DNA from: Adiantum capillus-veneris
Taxonomy: Eukaryota; Streptophyta; Polypodiopsida; Polypodiales; Pteridaceae
DNA length: 64,000 bases
Reading direction: 5' to 3'
Assembly: GCA_014529385.2 (NCBI GenBank)
Contig: CM043966.1
Location: 86,954,087 to 87,018,086 of the forward strand
Shown: piece after piece, positions 33,260-45,746 of the stretch
Layout of the letters: each line of letters begins with the position of its first letter
Position numbering within the stretch: position 1 is the stretch's first letter
The notes under the pieces: generated by a model
What the model saw: the letters and a program-made list of their open reading frames with translations, nothing else
Databases searched by the model: none
What the model was told of the DNA's origin: nothing
Made by a program: the position numbers and the translations under genes

Positions 33260-34790
33260 AATAGTTTTAGGTTCAGACGATGATGTTGTTGCTGCAACAT
33301 TAGAAGGGCTTGGAACATAATACAAAAACTTCAAGTCCTCTATGAATACTAGAGAAGATGTTCCTGACTTTACATAATTGACAACCGTGTTAATTTGTGA
33401 AGAGAAGAGTCTTGGTCTTGGTGCATCCTCTTCTCAGAGCAATTTTAGTTTTGATCAGCAAGCCTTCTATTCAAATAGAAGCACAGGCAGAGGTCGTGGC
33501 ACAGGTGGTGGTCGCGGCGGTCAATATTAGAACTGGCACCAAAATCAGAGTCAAGGTCGTGGAAGAGGAAGACAAAATTATAGAGGCAGGGGGAGAGGTG
33601 GAAATTAGAATGCAAACAGAGATCAAAATAATGCATCTCATGTTGAATGTTGGACATGTGGTGAGCAGGGTCACTACTCAAATGAATGTCCAACAACACG
33701 AAGGAGGCCAAATGACAAAGGTAGAGGGAGAAGGCAGCAAAAAAATTATGTTGCAACAAACAAGAACAACAATGATGATGATCGGTCCAAGCAGTTATTT
33801 GTTATGCAGCATATGGTAAATGCTATGACTGCAGATGTACATGCCAGTGACAATGTATGGTATGTGGATTCACGTGCTTCTACCCACATGACATCCCACA
33901 GTGAGTGGTTCAAAGAGATGAAGCAACTAGATGAACCAGGTTATGTAGAAACAGGTGATGGTTCAACTCATCCTATTGCACATTTTGGAAAAGTTCCCTT
34001 GCAAATGCAAGATGGTAAAATGAAGTACTTGGCTGATGTGCTTCATGTTCCAAATATTACAAAGAATCTTGTTTCAGTTGGGCAAATGATCGAACAGGGA
34101 TTGCAAGTCCGGTTTTATCCAGATGGTTGCTATGTGGAAGACTACAAGAATGACTGAAAGTTGATTACAGAAGGAAAACGTGTTGGCAGGATGTTTACTT
34201 TGGATGTGAATATGCCTACGGTAAAAGTTGCTATGTTTTCACAAGGTGCAGGTATTGTGACCGATGTAGATATATGGCATAAACGCATTGGTCATGTAAA
34301 TGAGCAGCGATTGTGCTCTATAAAATCAAAACAGATTGTTGCAGGTTTGCCAAAGTTTAAGGTTGATGGCATGCATAAAGTATGTGAGGCATGTCAATTT
34401 GGTAAGCAGCCACATAATCCCTTTTCACAAGAACATAATGTATGTAAGAGGCCACTTGAGGTGGTACATACAATGTATGGGGCCCAACAAAGACTACCAG
34501 AATTCATGGAAGCAGGTACTATGTGTCATTCATTGATGACCATACTAGATAAGTGTGGGTCTATTTTATGAAGCAGAAGAGAAAAGTATGTGATCATTTC
34601 AAAATCTTCAAAGCTTCTATTGAAAAGGAAACAGGTGAACAGGTAAATACACTAAGATCAGATGGAGGGGGAGAATACTTCTCCAAAGAGTTTTCTGATT
34701 TTTTGCAAAAAAATGGTATACACAGGCAGTCTCATTTACTTGACTATCACGCGGCCAGATTTGAGCTATACAATGGGACTTCAGAGTTAG
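33260..34790 (+). pseudogene. Copia element B gag-protease-integrase
   Basis: The gag C-terminus has Arg-Gly-rich repeats (GRGRGTGGGRGG) and a CCHC knuckle CWTCGEQGHYSNEC at 33648-33689. Protease: WYVDSRAST (Asp at 33867-33869; the Gly of DSGAS is Arg). Pre-integrase zinc domain: IWHKRIGHVNEQRL...CEACQFGKQ (34274-34410). The integrase core follows in several frames, with VNTLRSDGGGEYFSKEF near 34645-34690. The reading frame changes at about 33830, 34157 and 34480-34570. After 34730 the core breaks off into unrelated sequence and RNase H. Gag packages RNA, protease matures the polyprotein, integrase inserts it. Confidence 0.88.
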
Positions 34791-34793
34791 TTT

Positions 34794-35374
34794 ATGCGGC
34801 TTCCACGGAAGCCGCACTTGGATGCAGTGCACCATACATTACGCTATGTGAGGGCTACATTGGACCATGCACTGTTTTATGCTACAGATGTTTTAGTGGA
34901 GTTGCATGGTTACACAGATGCAGATTGGACTGGTAGAACCACTGATATCGACGGTCTACTAGCAGGTTTATGTTTTAGACTTGGGAGTGCTATCATCACT
35001 TGGAGTAGCAAGAAGCATCCCATAGTTGCCTTGTCTAGTACAAAGGCTGAGGATAGAGGTGTTGCAGTTGCAGCATGTGAGGTAGCTTGGTTATGCAAGC
35101 TACTTATGGATTTGAAGCTGCAGGTGGACAAAGAGGTTGTCATTTACTGTGACAACCTTAGCAGTATTCCGTTGCTTAGGAACCCAATATTTCATGCGTG
35201 GACCAAGAACATAGAGGTCCATTACCATTTTGTTCAAGATCAGGTTTTGGCGAGCGACATCGACTTGGTTTACGTCAGCACAGAGGAGCAGGTAGCGGAT
35301 ATCTTCACCAAGGCCCTGGGAGCTGAGAAGCTCCGTCGTTTTCAGACTATGCTTGGGGTCCTTCAGTTGGCGTC
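34794..35374 (+). pseudogene. RNase H of copia element B, joined to integrase by an RT deletion
   Basis: Open frame of about 190 codons: HHTLRYVRATLDHALFY (end of RT), GYTDADWTGRTTD, ITWSSKKHPIVALSSTKAE, VVIYCDNLSSIPLLRNP, HAWTKNIEVHYHFVQDQVL, ADIFTKAL. All normal copia RNase H boxes are present. RNase H removes the RNA strand during cDNA synthesis. The frame is intact to the polypurine tract, but the RT catalytic domain (YVDD region) upstream is gone. Start codon not meaningful, since this is a polyprotein part. Confidence 0.88.
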
Positions 35375-35378
35375 GAGC

Positions 35379-35389
35379 TCGAGGGGGAG
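35379..35389 (+). promoter_or_regulatory. Polypurine tract of element B
   Basis: GAGGGGGAG immediately before the TG of the 3' LTR at 35390; it primes plus-strand DNA. Confidence 0.8.
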
Positions 35390-35746
35390 TGTTGAGATGT
35401 CGAGCTCTCCATGAGCTAGCACTCTTGGTAGTCCTTGGTGACCGTTGGCCACATTTACATCACCGACACAGTTGGTGACCGACATGGTGTATCCTCGGCA
35501 GGGATTCTACAGCTGGTATATCTATCTAGCCAGCACAACTACTTATTAGCAGGTTCACATTATGGACCGCATCTCTCTTTTGTTTGTACTACTTATGTAG
35601 TTAGTTTTTCATTATGTATATACACACTCATTTTGTGAAGTAGATGAAGAAGAAAGTTCAGCCCTTTACCGTGTGTATCTTCTTCTCTGTGTGTGTTTGT
35701 GTGTAGCTTGAGAGAAGGTCTCTCTCTTCTCTCCTCTTTCTTTTCA
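35390..35746 (+). repeat. 3' LTR of copia element B
   Basis: TGTTGAGATGTCGAG at 35390 to TCTTTTCA at 35746 (357 bp), followed by the ATTCG target duplication. Confidence 0.85.
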
Positions 35747-35766
35747 ATTCGCGCACTCACATCATC

Positions 35767-36040
35767 TCAACCAAAATTGGGAAAGTCTTTGAGAAGAGAG
35801 GTTTCATCTTCCCAAGTGTCATCTTCAGTGGGATAATCTTTCCACTTTACCAAATGTTTCCTGGTTACTCTATTTTTAAGAGTTCTTTCTCTAGTTTCCA
35901 GGATACAATCTGGTTGAAGTTCCATCACACCTTGCTTTTGAATTATAATCTGTTCAATAATGCACAGATAGTACTTCTTTCAAAAAAACTGGATAACCCC
36001 TACCAAGGATGTACACATGACCTTCAATTTCTTTGGGTTT
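35767..36040 (-). pseudogene. Chromodomain of chromovirus D
   Basis: The minus strand reads MELQPDCILETRERTLKNR, then KHLVKWKDYPTEDDTWEDE and LLKDFPNF. This is the chromodomain at the integrase C-terminus of chromoviruses, thought to guide insertion to modified histones. After removal of element A the frame continues into DEGISNS and the purine tract before the LTR. Upstream, about 36000-36040, YPVFLKEVL may be the decayed HPVFHVS-LKK box. Confidence 0.82.
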
Positions 36041-37146
36041 TTGGTCATCCTTTATAGTGGTGGTTGTTTACAACAACCCGCTAATAACAATCCTCATCAA
36101 TCTTCACGAAAATCCCTTAATAGGTAATACTTAAGTGAATTTTTTGGCAAATTGAGCCATATTTCTAACTATATTTACTATATTTTCTTGATAAATCTAA
36201 CATATTTTTTTGGGTTTCACTCTGCTCTCATCTAGTTGTACTAAATTCCTAACTAGCTCAAGGCTAAGTTGACATACTTTTTCGGAATAGTGGTCCAGCT
36301 TCCTCATCAAAAGGGCTACTTCATGTAATTGAAGAAATAACATTTTTCCTATGTTGAAGTTACTCAAAATGTAAACGCTAACAAGACTGAAGCCCTTGAC
36401 ATATGAGTACGTCGATTGGACGAGGCTCGGTATGGGCTCGCCCTATAAAAGATGGTCTTTCTCTATCACACATGATCGTGGTCACTCGAGTGTGGGTGTC
36501 ATCTCATGTCTAGCGGTACCCTCCCTAATATTGGCAATCCCTTCCCATTGTCCAGCACTCACCTGCAGGTGCACGTGATTCTTTAACGTACTGAACTTTT
36601 GGACTCTTTTAAAGTCTCGATGAGGATAGTCCATCCAGGGTTGATCAAACCCCTTATATAGGGCGCCAATATGCCATGCAAGACATGCGTCTAGAGAGTA
36701 TTGAAGAAAGATTTGTCTCTTTGTCTCTCTCTCTTTCTTTTTCTTTTTAATTTTCCTTTCAAGTGGCCTGAGTAGCAGGCAAAAGTCAATTTATTTCCAG
36801 CTCCATTTCACATAGACTTGTTCAAATACACATGTTTTATGTATGCTTATTAAAAAACTAAAGTGGAAAACTTTAATGCCTAGTTTACTTGGCAGCTTGT
36901 ACTAGTCTACACCAAGCATGGCCTGCAAAATGATGATCGTGGTTTTGGCGCTACTGGCAATAAGCAGTACTGCTGCCGTCAGTCGCGAAGGTGAGTGTTG
37001 AATGCGCCTCCAGGCTTGTGACTGAGCAACACGGTAGGCAGTAGCTTGAACGCACCAGTCAACCCGACAAATGGGTACTAGCGACCTACCCTGTGGGTGC
37101 CGGCCTTTTTGGTGGAAGATCAAGACACCTTTTAATCAATCAGATT
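36041..37146. other. Unassigned insertion sequence within element D
   Basis: No conserved coding sequence on either strand. It contains promoter-like CCTATAAAAG (about 36441) and CTTATATAGGG (about 36652), which resemble LTR TATA boxes, so part may be a solo LTR or a non-autonomous element. No duplicated ends could be found. Confidence 0.3.
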
Positions 37147-37274
37147 GCAGTCAGGTCTTGATACACAGCACTTGGTGGCTCTGTAAGACGAGGGTGCCAG
37201 ATGCAATGCTGCAGTCAGGTCTTGATATCAAGCACTTGGCGGCTTTGTAAGATGAGGGTGCTAGATGCAAAGCT
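37147..37274. repeat. Tandem duplication, 2 x 64 bp
   Basis: GCAGTCAGGTCTTGATA...GATGCAATGCT is repeated with a few substitutions (37147-37210, 37211-37274). No coding role seen. Confidence 0.8.
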
Positions 37275-37307
37275 AAAGCCAAAATTTCCCAATTTCCACA
37301 AGAAGCC

Positions 37308-37421
37308 TGCCTGTAGCCATCCAAGACGGCGTGGATGGCTATAGGCAATTGGTACTAAGAATGAAATTTCCAATAAAAACCTACCTCTAGCCATCCACGC
37401 CGGCGTGGATGGTTAGAGGCA
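37308..37421. repeat. Two consecutive 40-bp palindromes in tandem
   Basis: 37308-37347 and 37382-37421 each form a near-perfect hairpin built on GTAGCCATCCA/TGGATGGCTA with a CG-rich centre (GACGGCG; GCCGGCG). The arms and flanks (AATTTCCA...) are shared, so a unit of about 74 bp was duplicated. They may be the fused ends of a small inverted-repeat element, or a recombination or origin-like hairpin. Confidence 0.75.
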
Positions 37422-37551
37422 GTTGCATTTTCTACCAAAATATTAAGTATCATCCGTTTCATTTCCATGGTTCAAACCATATAACAGACTTATTGAATTT
37501 TTTAGTGCATGAAGACTTGATCCCTCTTAATATTCTAATGTAGTTTTCTTA

Positions 37552-37896
37552 GGTCCCTGTCACACACGGGCGGCGGATAGGATAGTAAAAATAAAATTTG
37601 GGTGCCTTGCTTGTCACATAGGGCGGACAGAGTTCATATTTATACTTTCCAATATATTGGACACCCAATATCCGTAACCCAGGTGGTAGATAATCCGCGA
37701 TTGACGGTTGCTATTTCGAGTTCAAATCCCGTGACTGCACCTCCCGCCACTTCTTTTGCAGACGTCTGCCACGAGTCAAGATGGGAGAGGGGTCTGCCCC
37801 GGTGCTGATCGTAGAGCAGTGGACATATTCTCTATCCAACCGTCTTTTGCCACGACATCCCCACTCTAGTCCGGGCGGATGTGTCTAACAGGGGCC
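37552..37896. mobile_element. Tourist-like (PIF/Harbinger) MITE, 345 bp, TTA target duplication
   Basis: The left end GGTCCCTGTCACACAC and the right end (inverse) GGCCCCTGTTAGACACA are inverted copies. TTA flanks both sides (37549-37551 and 37897-37899), the PIF/Harbinger duplication. No transposase inside. The interior carries a tRNA-like promoter pair (37675-37730). Confidence 0.65.
37675..37730 (+). ncRNA. tRNA-like A and B boxes (possible SINE head) inside the MITE
   Basis: TAACCCAGGTGGTAGA (37675-37690) resembles the pol III A box and GAGTTCAAATCCC (37718-37730) the B box; the 27-bp spacing fits tRNA genes. The rest does not fold into a standard cloverleaf by eye, so it is a tRNA-derived sequence rather than a functional tRNA. 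Confidence 0.4.
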
Positions 37897-37899
37897 TTA

Positions 37900-39099
<1,200 letters not shown>

Positions 39100-39149
39100 C
39101 TCATTTCTTGCTCGGTTATTTCCTTGCTCGGAAATATTTTCTCGCCATG

Positions 39150-40197
39150 TGGTAGGACTCCTGAGGACCTTAATTATTTCATAAGGACCACAATACCTGG
39201 GACTAAGAATTTTGAATTTTCACAGAGATAGGTTGCTTCTTTTTGACGGACTCAAAGAAAAATCTTGTCTCCTTGTTTAAAGATCCGATCGGATCGCTTT
39301 GGTCTGCATAATGCTTTTGACGATCCTTAGCCGCCTGAATATCTTGTTGTATGGCTTTGGTGTGGGCTCTCATTTCCTTCAGCATTTTCTTTGAGGCTTC
39401 TACCCTTATAGTAGGGTGAAAAAAGTTCAATGGTGATATGCATTCATGCCCATATAGAGCATTAAAAGGTGACATCCCAATGCTTTTATGGAAAGAGGAG
39501 TTATAGGCAAACTCTACCTAGGGAAGAAATTGAATCCACTTACGGGGTTCTCTACTACTGGCAATAAGCTTGAGGGATATCTTCACAATTACTTGGTTTA
39601 CCTATTCTGTTCGTCCGTCTGTCTGAGGATGATATGCTGAGCTGAAACATAATTGTGTTCCTAAAGCTTCAAATAGAGCCTTCCAAAACTTGGAAGTGAA
39701 CTTTGCATCCCTGTCACATCACTGATAATTCTCTTTGGAAGCCGATGTAGTTTAAAGATCTCTTTAAAAAAGATCCTGCTTATATCTGAGGCGATATAAG
39801 TGGTTTTTACTGATATTATATGAGATGCTTTAATAAGCATATCCACGACTACCATTAGGGAGTCATACCCTCCTTGAACTGTGAGAACGCCTGTGACAAA
39901 ATCCATGCTAATGAATCCCCACTTCATTTGCGGTATGTCTAAGGGTTGCAGCTTTCCTGACATCATCACTCGTTCAACCTTGTTTCTTTGACAAGAGAGG
40001 CATTGTATGATGTATCAAAGTACATCCCTCTTCATTCTGGTCCCAAAGCAGCTTTTCCTCAAGGTATTAAGAGTTTTTTCAAATGCAAGGTGTCCTGATA
40101 CTGGAATATCATGACCTTCATGAAGAATTAACTGCTTTAGGGAGGTATCCTTATGAATGTAAAGTCTATGTCTATAGTAAAGAAGGCCATCCTCCAT
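39150..40197 (-). pseudogene. Integrase of chromovirus D
   Basis: Minus strand, from 40197: zinc domain HEGHDIPVSGHLAFEKTLNTL (HH part) with CLSC-like cysteines. Core: FISMDFVTG (first Asp), [23 protein letters not shown] (second Asp), [10 protein letters not shown] followed by RTE (catalytic Glu, near 39600). Post-core: MSPFNALYGHECISP, and LSPRYCGPYEIIKVL near 39155-39200. Three frames are used, so at least two frameshifts. All three catalytic acids survive. Distal sequence is displaced to 35767-36040 by the unassigned segment. Confidence 0.85.
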
Positions 40198-40199
40198 AG

Positions 40200-41520
40200 A
40201 ATGTTCCCTTGCTAGGACTTTTTCTTTTTTGTTGCATCTTCTTGGCTCAGAATTTGAATGATTTGAAGATAGGCTTCATCTTTTTGTAAGCATTCCCTTG
40301 CCTTATCCAATATTGGGTTGTTGGCCATGGAGATGGCTCCAAGGAAGTCATTTCTGCTAAGGGCATCGACAGCCACATTTTCCTTTTCTGGTTTGTATTT
40401 TATTTGGAAACTATATCCCTAAAGAAGTTCTATCCAGCATCTTTGTCTCATAATAAGGGTTAGTTGGGAAAAAATCCATTTTAGACTCTGGTGATCAGTG
40501 ATCAACAGCAATTTGCATCCCAATAGATAATGTCTCCATAAACTTAAGGGCATGTATAACAGCTAATAATTCCAAGTCATGAGTTGGATAGTTCAATTCT
40601 TGAAGCCTTAATTTTCTAGAAGTTTAGGCAATGAGTCGGCCTTCCTGTGTTAAGACTCCTCCTACAGCGAGTCCACTTGCATTTGTTACCACCTCAAAAT
40701 ATTGAGTAAAATTGGGTAGCTTGAGTACCGAAGCGGAGGTGAGGTATTGTTTCGGTTGTTGGAAACAATATTCTTGTTCTCCCTCCCATGTAAGAATAGA
40801 GGATTTCTTGAGTAGCTGAGTCGAGGGTGTAGCAATGAGTGCATAATCTTTGATGAATATTTTATACCACCCTGTAATACCTAGAAACCCTCTAATTTCA
40901 CTCATAGTTCTGGGTTGTGGCCATTCTATATTGCCCCTAACCTTTACAGGGTCCAATGAGATCCCCTTAGAAGATATGATAAATCCAAGATAGCTGACTT
41001 CAGGAGTGAAAAAGACACATTTGCTCATATTGGCGTATAATTGATGTTGTCAAAGAATACGCATACATGTTCCTCATGCTCCTTAGCATCTTTAGAATAT
41101 ACCAATATATCATCGAAGAATACCAGAACAAAATCATCCAACTATTCTTGAAATATATCCTGCATGAGCTGATTAAAAGTTGTTGGTGCATTTGTAAGGC
41201 CAAAGGGCATGACTATGAACTCATAGTGCCCATATCGAGTGTTGAATGCAATCTTATATATGTTTGCTTCTTTGATCTGGAGTTGATGATACCCTGACCT
41301 GAGATCAATTTTTGTGAACATTTCGGCCCCTTGCAATCCGTCCAGAAGTTTGTATATGCGAGGGATAGTATACTTGTTCTTTATGGATACTTGAGTAAGG
41401 CCTCATTAATATATGCAGAGGTTTAAGGGTCCATCCTTCTTTTTTTGGAACAAAATAGGTGCTCCCTAGGGAGAAATTCTTGGTCGGATGAACCCTTGCT
41501 CGATTAGTTGTCAAAGATAT
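40200..41520 (-). pseudogene. Reverse transcriptase and RNase H of chromovirus D
   Basis: Minus strand: [17 protein letters not shown] and [19 protein letters not shown] (41336-41142). The catalytic box is VLVFFDDILVYSK, with FFDD at 41109-41120. SYLGFIISSKGISLDP and RGFLGITGWYKIFI follow (41028-40850), then the RNase H start FEVVTNASGLAVGGVLTQ (about 40700-40640), where VTNAS replaces the usual V-DAS. The rest of RNase H (40200-40620) is badly broken. Confidence 0.85.
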
Positions 41521-41814
41521 TCTTTGTGTTCTATGGCTTTGGGTAGAGACATTTTGTAAGGTCTTTTGGAAATAGGTTCACTACCTGGAAACGTTTCTAT
41601 CTCGTGGTCTATGTCCCTTGGGGGAGGTAAATTTGAGAGGTCCTCTTTGGAAACACATATGAAAATTTCTTAAGCCACTCCGAAGGTTGGTTGGCCTATG
41701 AATCTTTGGCTTTGTTTAGTTTGACCATGAAGATTTGTTGTCCCTTACGTAGACCTTTAATAAGTCTACTAGCCTTAGCTAGATGGGTTTTTGGCTTCCC
41801 ATTACATCCCTAAA

Positions 41815-42130
41815 CTAAAATTTCCTCCCTAACTCGTTCCAAAAGGATAAACTACCCTCGGCAAAGTGAATGTGTGCTTGATTTTTGATTAGCCAATCCA
41901 TTCCCAAGATACCATCATAGATTCCAAGAAGTAGGGTACGGAAGTAAGATGAGGTAGAAACTCCTCCTAATTCAAATTCTACTTTTCCGATTGAATGTTG
42001 AGAAAAGACTTCTTTTTCATTTGCTAATTCCACTACCATTTGATTGACTATGTACTGATTAAAATTAATTTTCCTTAAACATTTTGGAGAAAGAAAAGAA
42101 TGGGTGCTACCAAAATCTATAAGTAAGTCA
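41815..42130 (-). pseudogene. Protease of chromovirus D
   Basis: Minus strand: LLIDFGSTHSFLSPK near 42080-42125 (DSGST changed to DFGST, Asp kept), then LGIYDGILGMDWLIKNQAHI (about 41870-41930), the ILGMDWL flap end typical of chromoviral proteases. Confidence 0.8.
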
Positions 42131-42174
42131 AAATTTTCACCTTGTCGGTTTGCAGTAGTTTGAATGATCGCATA

Positions 42175-42456
42175 TTACTGGTGCACTCCAGAATTGTCAA
42201 TTGCGGCAAACAAGGTTGCTCTTTCATCTTCCTCATTCATTAGAGTAGGCTCTCCTACTGCTGCAGAAGCTTGGGCTCCTCTTTCACTTCCTCTTCCTCT
42301 TCCCTTGCCACGTCCTCTATCTCTTCCTCCTGTTTGTAAGTTACCTTGGTTGACTTGAGGTTGGCGGTTAGGCCTAGTCGTAGCTCTAGGGTCTAAATCT
42401 TGGGAACAATTGCGCTTGTAGTGTCCCATCTGACCGCATACATAATATTTTGTCAT
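42175..42456 (-). pseudogene. Zinc knuckle and gag-protease linker of chromovirus D
   Basis: YVCGQMGHYKRNC near the start of the frame is a CCHC knuckle whose first Cys would lie just upstream, at the insertion point of element C. It is followed by an Arg-Gly-rich linker (GRDRGRGKGRGRG). The gag upstream of the knuckle continues at 63343 on the other side of element C. Confidence 0.82.
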
Positions 42457-42510
42457 AAAATCTAATATCTAACCAACCCAAAATATTTTCTCATATTAAA
42501 TTTATCATTT

Positions 42511-43884
42511 AATAAACGGGAATAAGGGTTAGAATATAGACACGTGCTTATGGATTTGTCTCAACACGGGACCAAGGTTAAAGGGGTCAAAATGAGAGAT
42601 GGTATGCTAAAGAGCAATGCTACCTAGTGGAGTTTAAAGACCTTAGGGTTAGCTTCATTAAAGACATCCAAAAGTTAGGGTTAAAAAGTCATTTGAAGCT
42701 AGAGTTGATCTTGAGGGGAAACCCTACCCAAGCATGAAGTGTCGGCTTGCTAAGTACAATGCTTAAAATGTTAATTGTGGGAACCTTGCCCAAAGCTTGA
42801 GGTGATTTTTGTGAAGTGACTAAGGTTCTTTAAATGTTCAATACAAAGATAATAAACTCTCAAGAAGTGTCAACGGTTCCTATGCTTGATTGACTATGTG
42901 CTTGAAGTATTCAATTCAAACCAAATGACTTAAGAAGCATAAAAGACACATGTTCAAATGATCCTCCACATGTGGCCCTCATGATGTGCCTGAATCCTAT
43001 TGGATAGGTTTTAAAGGGGTCCAATGAGAATTTAAATGCATAAAAATAAATAACCAAGTTCTTTCTCTCAAAGAGGAAAAAGAGGACACATTTCCAAATG
43101 AAATAATTAAATAATACAAGAGAGAGAGAGAGAGGTGGATCAAGCATGAGAGAGGGGTATACTCTCCCACACAGACATACACACCCATTCTCTCATTGTT
43201 TCGAGTGCAAAGTGCAAGAGCTCCATCGCCTTCTCCAAGCTTGTTGGGAAGTGGAGAGCCTATGCCAACACTCTTGGGTATGGAATGCAAATCCAACCAA
43301 GAGCCATGCTTCAATGCTTGCTTAAGCTTACCATCTTCTTCATCTTCATTACTATGCTATTATGCTATGCTAATCAAGAAAAGTGATGGTGATAAGTGAG
43401 GAACTATTTCTTTCTCCTATGGATGATTCTTCTTCCTCTTCCCTACCCTCATTCCCCTCTTTCTCTCTCCACCTTCGAAGGTGTTTGAGGCCTTGGGACT
43501 GAGGCTTGGGATAGGTAATAATTTTTGCAAAGTTTATGGTATGCTTGTGATGCATGAAGATTTCCATCTTCATTGCATCACCTAGGTCACAAGGAACACA
43601 AAGATTGTAATGTATTAATTCTCTGTTGATGGGAGAATCTATAATACAAACGCCTTTTGGAGGGGGGACCGGCTCCAAGTAAGTCCGGTCCTCAACTATT
43701 TTCATGTTCTCTAATACTCTTTGTCTTGCAAAAGTATGTTCGTGCCAAGTTAATTAATAACTATGTTTATGTTGCTACCATCAATTAAGTTCACCCTCTA
43801 TGTTCTCAAAGTAATCTCACAAAAATGCTCACTTGAATTCTCTTAATTCCACTATTCTCAAAGTTCATAGCCATTTCCATTACA
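42511..43884 (+). repeat. 5' LTR of chromovirus C
   Basis: Matches 62013-63342, from AAACGGGAA to CCATTTCCATTACA. Divergence between the two is visible by eye (scattered substitutions, few indels), which implies an old insertion. An (AG) run at 43119-43133 corresponds to 62575-62586. Confidence 0.88.
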
Positions 43885-43885
43885 T

Positions 43886-43896
43886 TGGTATCAGAG
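43886..43896 (+). promoter_or_regulatory. Primer binding site of chromovirus C (initiator-Met tRNA)
   Basis: TGGTATCAGAG one base after the LTR end. Confidence 0.85.
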
Positions 43897-44259
43897 TATT
43901 TGGTTTCTCTTTTCTTGCTTAAGAAGAGAGGTCCTTAAGTAGCCTATTAATGGTTGATTTTGTTAATTATACTAGGGTAAGTGGGACTGGGATCTGTTAT
44001 CAGTTTTGTTGAGCCCACTATGTGGGATATGGTGTACACCTCGTGAAATTTGGTCTTAATAATGGGGTCTTTTTAGACTTGCCTACAGATTTACCATTAT
44101 TGAGCCATCAGAATTCTACCAAAAGGAGCTATTCCTCGGCAATTCTTCTATGTTAGACCCACCCTACTACACTGTATGATTAACAAATTTGAGCCGTGGG
44201 TGTAGATACTTAAGTGCTTATTTTCAAAGGCTAAGAGGAGTAGAAACTAAGGTTTTGAA
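43897..44259 (+). other. Leader of chromovirus C, non-coding
   Basis: No open frame. The stretch lies between the primer binding site and the gag ATG at 44260, the usual packaging leader. Confidence 0.5.
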
Positions 44260-45735
44260 TTGCCAAAGAATACACTAAGTAAACACATAAGTATAATTAG
44301 CATGGCTGATAATAACCAAGAGAGTAGAATGAACATTGATAACTTTGATTTTTCATATGAAGGTGCTAATGATGATTCCCCCATGTTTATTAATTATCTT
44401 GTTACTAGGTTGCATCAAGCTATGGACAACCCTACTTTGCAAGCTGAAGTTACTCAAAAAATTTGTGCTTATGGGATTTCCCTTCCTCTACCAAAGGAGA
44501 GAGAGCTTAGAAGGCCTCTTGATGAGGACCCCAAAAGAAGACTCTCTCCCATACAAGAGGAGGAATCCAAAGATTAAGAAAGCAATGAGTCCATAAGTTC
44601 CTCTAAAGATGTGGCTCCACAAAGACAGCGGTCTAGAGATGATCGCCAACTCCTCCCATGAGGAAACCGTCAACACACAGTCCTTCTCCTTGTCACTCCA
44701 AAAGGGAAGAGAGAAAACAAAGGAAGAAAAGGTCACCCTCTTCTCCTTCTTCTTCACCTTCCTCCTCTTTTGAAAAAATCTATGGCTATTCTCCTAGATA
44801 ATACAAAAGGGGAGGACATTGCAAATCATACCCTACATGGCAAAGATCACAAAATCTCAAGAAGTTCAAAGAGGGAGGAAAGAGTATCTCTTTTCTCACC
44901 TATGATGGCACCTTTGGTGCCACCGACAAAGTATTGGCCTTCATCCAACAATTTGATGCGGCCTTTGGAGACGAGGGCTTCACGGAGTCCTCCAAGCTAC
45001 ACAATGTAGCTATGCACTTCCAAAAATAGGCTCGTCAATGGTGGGCTAGCCTTCATGGCAACGATGAAGCCCCAAAGACATGGAAATCTTTACGAGTTTC
45101 CATCATGAAGCAATTCCTTGCAAGCGATGCAAAGGACAAAGTAACTACCATGGCACAGTTTGAATCTTCTCTCACACGAGCCTATTCACAAATATGTGGA
45201 CAAGTTTTGGGATTTACATCTCAAGGCTACTATCTTCAAAAAGATAGACTTTGCCGAGCAAAAGCAACAATTTTGTGTGGGATTACCTGAAGAAGTGGCC
45301 GAGTATGTCAACTCTCAATGGCCTAGTTCTATCACCCAAGTAATCCACCACACCATGGTTGCTTCCCGCATCAATTTCCAAGAAGGGGCTAGACAGAATG
45401 TCAAAACCATGGAAAACAAAGACAAAAATGGTGCAAAGGGGAAAACCAATGGCCAAAATTCTTCCCAGGCACGTCCTACAACAACAACAACAAGAGGTCT
45501 AAGGAGAAGGGAGTTTACAAAGGTAAAAATACACTCTCTCATGAAGAGCTGTAAGCTTTTCGAAAGGACCATTTGTGTTTTAAGTGTGGGGAGCAAGGAC
45601 ATGGCTATCATTCTTGCCCCAAAACAAATGCTCGCAATGAGACTCCTAGGGTTTCCACCGTCGAAGCTCCAAAAGAGGATGCTCATTGCAAATAATCATC
45701 TCTCTCCTATGCTTGGGGAAAGGTAAGGGAGCATG
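44260..45735 (+). pseudogene. Gag of chromovirus C with zinc knuckle
   Basis: An ATG opens 105 codons (44260-44577, MPKNTLSKHISI), ending in an acidic stretch before a stop. The capsid part (about 44860-45150) reads YDGTFGATDKVLAFIQQFDA and NVAMHFQK-stop-ARQWW, the stop (45027) replacing the family's Gln. Then WKSLRVSIMKQFLAS follows, and in another frame KYVDKFWDLHLKATI. The knuckle is CFKCGEQGHGYHSC near 45577-45620. Frameshifts occur at about 44600, 45180 and 45540. Confidence 0.82.
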
Positions 45736-45746
45736 ATGCTTTCATC

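Larger units (their letters stand above)
33033..35746 (+). mobile_element. Copia element B, inserted in the 3' LTR of element A
   Basis: Starts TGTTGAGATGTCGAG at 33033 and ends TCTTTTCA at 35746. The target duplication is ATTCA (33028-33032) on the left and ATTCG (35747-35751) on the right; the intact 5' LTR of A has ATTCG here, so the left copy carries a CpG-to-CpA transition. The 5' LTR is cut off at about 33247, with loss of leader and gag start. RT is deleted between integrase and RNase H. At about 2.7 kb it is roughly half the normal copia length. Confidence 0.88.

Noticed and set aside
37675-37730. Functional tRNA gene
   Set aside because: A and B boxes are present but no acceptor stem or cloverleaf could be paired; treated as tRNA-derived.
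42440-42511. A target duplication for chromovirus C
   Set aside because: Left LTR start is blurred by about 70 bp of unmatched sequence; short matches such as CAT are too weak to claim.
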